Source of the DNA: Iris pallida
Lineage: Eukaryota > Streptophyta > Magnoliopsida > Asparagales > Iridaceae
Direction: 5' to 3'
Assembly (NCBI GenBank): GCA_029216955.1
Contig: JANAVB010015628.1
Coordinates: 141,001-205,000, forward strand
DNA: 64,000 bases
Shown one piece after another: positions 59,659-64,000 of this stretch. The notes under the pieces are model-generated. The model saw only the letters and a list, made by a program, of their open reading frames with translations. It had not been told where the DNA came from and searched no databases. Numbering within the stretch: position 1 is the first letter of the stretch; every line of letters starts with the position of its first letter. Both the position numbers and the translations under genes were made by a program.

Positions 59659-59954
59659 TGGTTTAAGTGGTAGCCCATGCAGGTCTTGGCATTCAAGAAA
59701 TGTGAGGGATTACCGAATAGATGTCTCAATCAATATTCGTCCTTGATCTCTGCTCGTATCTTCAAATCCCTGAGAATCTCGACCTGATCATATTGCTTGT
59801 ATCATTGATCTGTCCTGGTCCTTTCCTTATTATTCCCTATGTCGTCTTCTTCAGCGGCACTACTCCCGGACCTGCCAACTAGCCAGAGGAAGCTCGACAA
59901 GCATCCCAGCGCCAGGAAGATCAAGCCCTGCACTCTGGAGTAGCCTCCCGAGTT
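59659..59954 (+). other. Element 4 leader with primer-site region and upstream ORF
   Basis: TGGTTTAAGTGGTAGCCCAT follows the LTR directly. A 34-codon ORF (ATG 59839, TAG 59941) precedes the main ATG in a different frame. It may be a displaced gag N-terminus or an upstream ORF. Confidence 0.55.
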
Positions 59955-62900
59955 ATGTTTCCCGGAGGCTCAGAACCTCCAGTTCATGCAGCTCCGCCTG
60001 TTCAACCAGCTAGACAGGATGAGGGACCAGGGCTTATCAGAGAACTGCTTGCATCCCAAGATCGTCGAGGCGATGCCTTGCACCAGGAAGTTCATGATGC
60101 ACTAAACCGAGGAGGTCTCCAAGGGAATCAGGCGGCCAACAGTTTCAAGCGCTTGAACCCTCCCTTCTTTGACGGCAGTGAAGATGCGATTGCCGCGGAC
60201 GCTTGGCTTCAGGATACCGAGGTGGTTCTAGAAGCAGCTAGGACACCTGAGAATGAGAAGGTGGCGGTGGTACGCCTACAGTTGTTAGACTTGGCTCGCG
60301 ATTGGTGGGCAGCTCAGGCCATGGGGTTAGCGGCACCAGTCACTTGGGCGACGTTCAGAGAGAGGTTCCACACAAAGTACTTCGATACGGTGGCACGGTA
60401 CGACCTGCAGACCAGATTCACCAACTTGAAGCAAGGAGACAGAATGGTCGATGGCTATGCGACCGAGTTTTCCAGGCTGAGTAGGTTCACCCCCACTTTG
60501 GTGGCGACCGAGTTCGATAGGGCTCTGCGGTTCCAGCAAGGGCTGCTCTTAGAGATATTATTGGCTGTGGAGCAGTTCGAGCACCAGACGTTCGATGCAG
60601 TGTTGAAGGCAGCAAGGAGGCATGAGTATACCTTCCGGAGAATTGTGGACAGGACCGGAGGCAGAAAGCGGTCCTACAGTCAGATGCACCAATCTTCAGC
60701 TCCAACCCCGGCAACTAGGGGTATAACCATTGGAACTCCGAGGCGGGCGGCCTCAGTGACGTCGGTTCAGCATTCAATCCCGACGTATCCGCAGCAGCAG
60801 AAGCAGAAGCAGTCTTCCGTGGTGGGATGTTCGTATTGCAGGAAGCCGGGCCATGTAGTGGCAGAGTGTCGCAGGGCACAGGGATTGTGCCTGGCTTGTG
60901 GAGGAGCAGACCACCAGATAGGGACCTGCCCGAATAGGGGAGGTCCATCATCATCCAACCTTTCTAGTTCTTCGGTGAGAGGACCAGCCCCAGTTCCAGT
61001 CCAGCAGCAGCAGCAACAGCAGTACCCGAGGCCATTGTCGCCCCAGGCCCAGGCCTTCCAGCAGCAGTTCAGCCAGGCTCCAGCACAGAACCGACAGAGG
61101 GGTTTCCAGCAGAGAGGACCCTCAGCTAAAGGTCAGGCTATGATGATGACCATGGAAGAAGAAGTTGCACCAGGTAAGGTAGTGGCAGGTACTATTCTCG
61201 TCAACACCTTTCCAGCATCTGTATTATTTGATTCTGGTGCATCGCATTCATTCATGTCTACACGATTTGCGACACGGATAGGATTGGAGCCCGAGTCATT
61301 ATCAGTGAGGCTCAATATACTTACTGGTAATGGTCTTATGGGAGTAGATCGAGTATTTTCCTCGTATCGGATCGTAGTTAGCGGTAGAGAGTTCCCCGCT
61401 AGGCTCATAGAGTTCCCTATGGCAGACTATGATGTAGTCCTAGGCATGGATTGGTTGAGGAACCATTATGCTAGGATAGACTGCCATGTTGGCAGATTTG
61501 TCTTTAGTATTCCCGGAGAGCCAGAGTTTTCATTTTCCAGAGGCACAGTAGAGCCATCTCCTCCAGTATTGCGGATGGCAGTAGCAGCAGTACAGTTGCC
61601 CCAGATAGTTGAAAAGTTTCCAGATGTCTTCCCAGAGGAACTTCCAGGGATGCCACCAGAGCGGGAGATCGAGTTCACCATCAACTTGATTCCCGGGACA
61701 GCACCAGTATCAGAGCGAGTCTACAGAATGGCGCCTTCAGAGTTGGAGATTTTGTACAAGATGATTGAAGAACTCAGGACCAAGGAATTCATTCGTGCAA
61801 GTGGATCGTCTTGGGGAGCCCCGATGCTTCTTGTGAAAAAAAAGGATGGTACGTCCAGGCTATGTGTTGATTATCGTACCTTGAACTCAGTGACAATCAA
61901 GAACAGATACCCTCTCCCGAGGATAGATGACTTGTTTGATCAACTCAAGGGGGCTTCAGTTTTTTTAAAGATAGACTTACGGTCAGGATACCACCAGATC
62001 AGAGTCAGAAAGCAGGACATCCCGAAGACGGCATTCAGATCTAGGTACGGGCATTGGGAGTTTCTAGTTATGCCCTTTGGAGCGACCAATGCGCCGGCAG
62101 TGTTCATGGACCTCATGAACCGTATTTTCATGCCTTACTTGGATCAGTTTGTGATAGTGTTCCTTGATGACATCCTGGTCTACAGCAAGAGTGAAGCAGA
62201 GCACAAGCAGCATCTCAGAATTGTCCTCCAGATTCTCAGAGAGCACCAGTTGTACGCCAAGTTCAGTAAATGCGAGTTCTGGCTCGATCGCATTTCTTAC
62301 TTGGGTCACATCATTACCAGAGGAGGAGTGGAAGTGGATCCCCAGAAGATTGTGGCTATCGAGGCATGGCCAGTACCCAGCTCAGTGGCAGAAGTTCGCA
62401 GCTTTCTTGGATTGGCCGGCTACTACCGGCGATTCGTCTCTGATTTTGCAAGGATTTCAGCGCCGATGACCCAGTTGACCCGCAAGGATGTGCCATTCGT
62501 TTGGACAGCAGAATATCAGGAATCATTTGAGAAGTTGAAGCGAGGTTTGATAACGGCTCCCATTCTCACCCTTCCAGATGGGACCGGAGGATTCACAGTT
62601 TATTGCGACGCTTCAGGCAGAGGATTGGGATGTGTTTTGATGCAGCATGGGAAGGTAATTGCTTATGCGTCACGTCAACTCCGTGATCATGAGAAGAATT
62701 ACCCGACCCACAACTTGGAGCTAGCAGCAGTAGTGTTTGTACTTAAGTTGTGGAGGCACTACTTGTACGGAGATAGAGTGGAGATCTTTACTGATCATAA
62801 GAGCCTGAAGTATGTTTTCACCCAGAAGGATCTTAATATGCGGCAGAGAAGATGGCTCGAGCTACTAGTGGACTACGATATGGATTTGCAGTATCATCCA

Positions 62901-64000
62901 GGGAAGGCCAACGTTGTAGCAGATGCGTTGAGCCGGAGAGCCGGAGTTTATTTCCTGACGGCGCAACCAGAGTTATTGTCGGATCTTCAGAAGATGGGTA
63001 TAGAAGTTGTCCTTCCTTCCAATGTGGCCTTGATGGCCAGCCTACAGATTCAGTCCACCATAATTGAGAGGATCCGGACAGCACAGTTAACAGATTCCAA
63101 GATTCAGCGGCTCAGAGCAGAGTGCGAGGCAGGGAGAAGGCCAGAGTTATGTATTCATGAGGATGGTACGCTTCGACACGGCACGCGTCTTTGTGTACCT
63201 AATAGAGATATCAGACAGGAAGTCATAGCAGAGGCTCACAGTTCGCAGTATTCCATCCACCCAGGCAGCACGAAGATGTACCGAGATATTCGTCAACACT
63301 TTTGGTGGAATGGTATGAAGAGGGAGATAGCCTGGTATGTCTCTCGATGTTTGGTTTGCCAACAAGTTAAGGCTGAACATCAGAGGCCAGCTGGACTTCT
63401 TCAACCCTTACCGATCCCAGAATAGAAATAGAAACGCATAACCATGGATTTCGTGACTGGGTTACCCAGATCTCCGACAGGCAGAGATGCTATTTGGGTC
63501 ATTGTGGATAGGCTTACCAAGGTAGCACACTTTCTTCCATTCAGAGTTAGACAGTCGACGGCACAGCTAGCAGAGATGTATCTCAGGCAGATCGTCCGAC
63601 TTCATGGAGTGTCAGTCAGCATAGTATCAGACAGGGATACGAGATTCACATCGCACTTCTGGCACAGTCTTCATCAAAGTTTGGGGACTCGTCTCAAGTT
63701 CAGCTCAGCGTATCATCCGCAAATAGATGGGCAGTCAGAGCGTACTATACAAACTCTCGAAGATATGTTACGGTCATGTACCCTTGACTTCGGTGGTTCG
63801 TGGGAGGATCACCTGCACCTGGTGGAATTCTCGTACAACAATAGTTTCCAGGCCAGTATCCAGATGGCACCCTTCGAGGCTCTGTATGGCAGGAAGTGCA
63901 GATCTCCGTTAGCATAGGACGATGTTGGAGAGAGGCAGATGCTCGGTCCAGAATTGATTTCTCAGACGGTTGAAGTTGTCAGAAAAGTCAGAGATCACCT
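59955..64000 (+). pseudogene. Element 4 gag-pol polyprotein
   Basis: A single frame of 1156 codons from ATG 59955 to TAG 63423, continuing in frame past that stop. Gag: [20 protein letters not shown], then RDWWAAQ and [15 protein letters not shown] (residues about 50-235). Knuckles [14 protein letters not shown] and [14 protein letters not shown] (about 291-325). Protease [13 protein letters not shown] (about 425). RT with [20 protein letters not shown] and [12 protein letters not shown] (LDD about 736). RNase [12 protein letters not shown] and [12 protein letters not shown] (about 880-985). Integrase zinc site [11 protein letters not shown] (about 1135). Two TAGs (63423, 63429) and one at 63915 interrupt the integrase core, whose Asp-Asp-Glu (TMDFVTGLP, VSDRDTRFTS, QSERTIQTLED) is intact. 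It runs off the window before any chromodomain. Confidence 0.95.

Larger units (their letters stand above)
57004..64000 (+). mobile_element. Element 4: chromovirus-like Ty3/gypsy element, 5' part
   Basis: 5' LTR 57004-59658, leader, then a long gag-pol frame from 59955 to the window edge. Inserted in a TA run of the outer LTR. The polyprotein is closely similar in layout to the inner chromovirus but its LTR is a different family, shared with the solo LTR at 33361. The 3' end and target duplication are outside the window. Confidence 0.92.

Overview
This window is plant nuclear DNA made almost entirely of transposable elements nested inside one another. I find no host gene, rRNA or tRNA. Plant origin rests on the element types: Ty1/copia and Ty3/gypsy LTR retrotransposons of the Tat and chromodomain (Tekay/Del-like) lineages, Ptta/En/Spm-type (CACTA) transposase remnants and a hAT-like MITE. 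It looks like pericentromeric or other heterochromatic DNA of a flowering plant. The species cannot be named from sequence alone. All boundaries, duplications and counts below were read by eye.

Layout. (1) 1-3217: the 3' part of a long LTR ending in GGGTCGTGACA, inserted in a degraded copia element (copia A, minus strand, 3218-14297). Copia A is split by a 7-kb non-coding LTR element (LARD-1, 5841-12866). (2) 14298-17261: a hAT-like MITE and a decayed CACTA-type transposase. (3) 17262-32845: a second copia element (copia B, minus strand), split by a Tat-lineage Ty3/gypsy element (18771-31771, target duplication GCTTA). (4) 32846-38043: a CACTA-type transposon inserted in copia B. It carries a solo LTR (33361-36279, duplication GTCGA) and the C-terminal part of a transposase. 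(5) 38044-57003: a gag-only LTR element (outer element, minus strand) inserted in the CACTA element. Its 3' LTR is split by a full-length chromovirus (39899-50583, duplication AACGT). Its 5' LTR is cut by another chromovirus-like element (element 4), which runs from 57004 past the window end. The nesting is four levels deep: copia B, CACTA, outer element, then the two chromovirus-type elements.

How the parts work together. The chromovirus and element 4 carry or once carried gag, protease, reverse transcriptase, RNase H and integrase, but both now have nonsense codons. LARD-1 and the outer element lack pol and would have needed enzymes from relatives. The Tat element keeps RT, two RNase H domains and integrase, interrupted by one frameshift, but has no recognisable capsid or protease. 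Between pol and its 3' LTR it carries a minus-strand gene with its own TATA box, a phase-matched intron filled with tandem repeats, a coiled-coil product and a polyadenylation signal. That unit is the most interesting thing here. The next are short GC-rich arrays (perfect hairpins in one family) at matching positions downstream of the TATA box in related LTRs.
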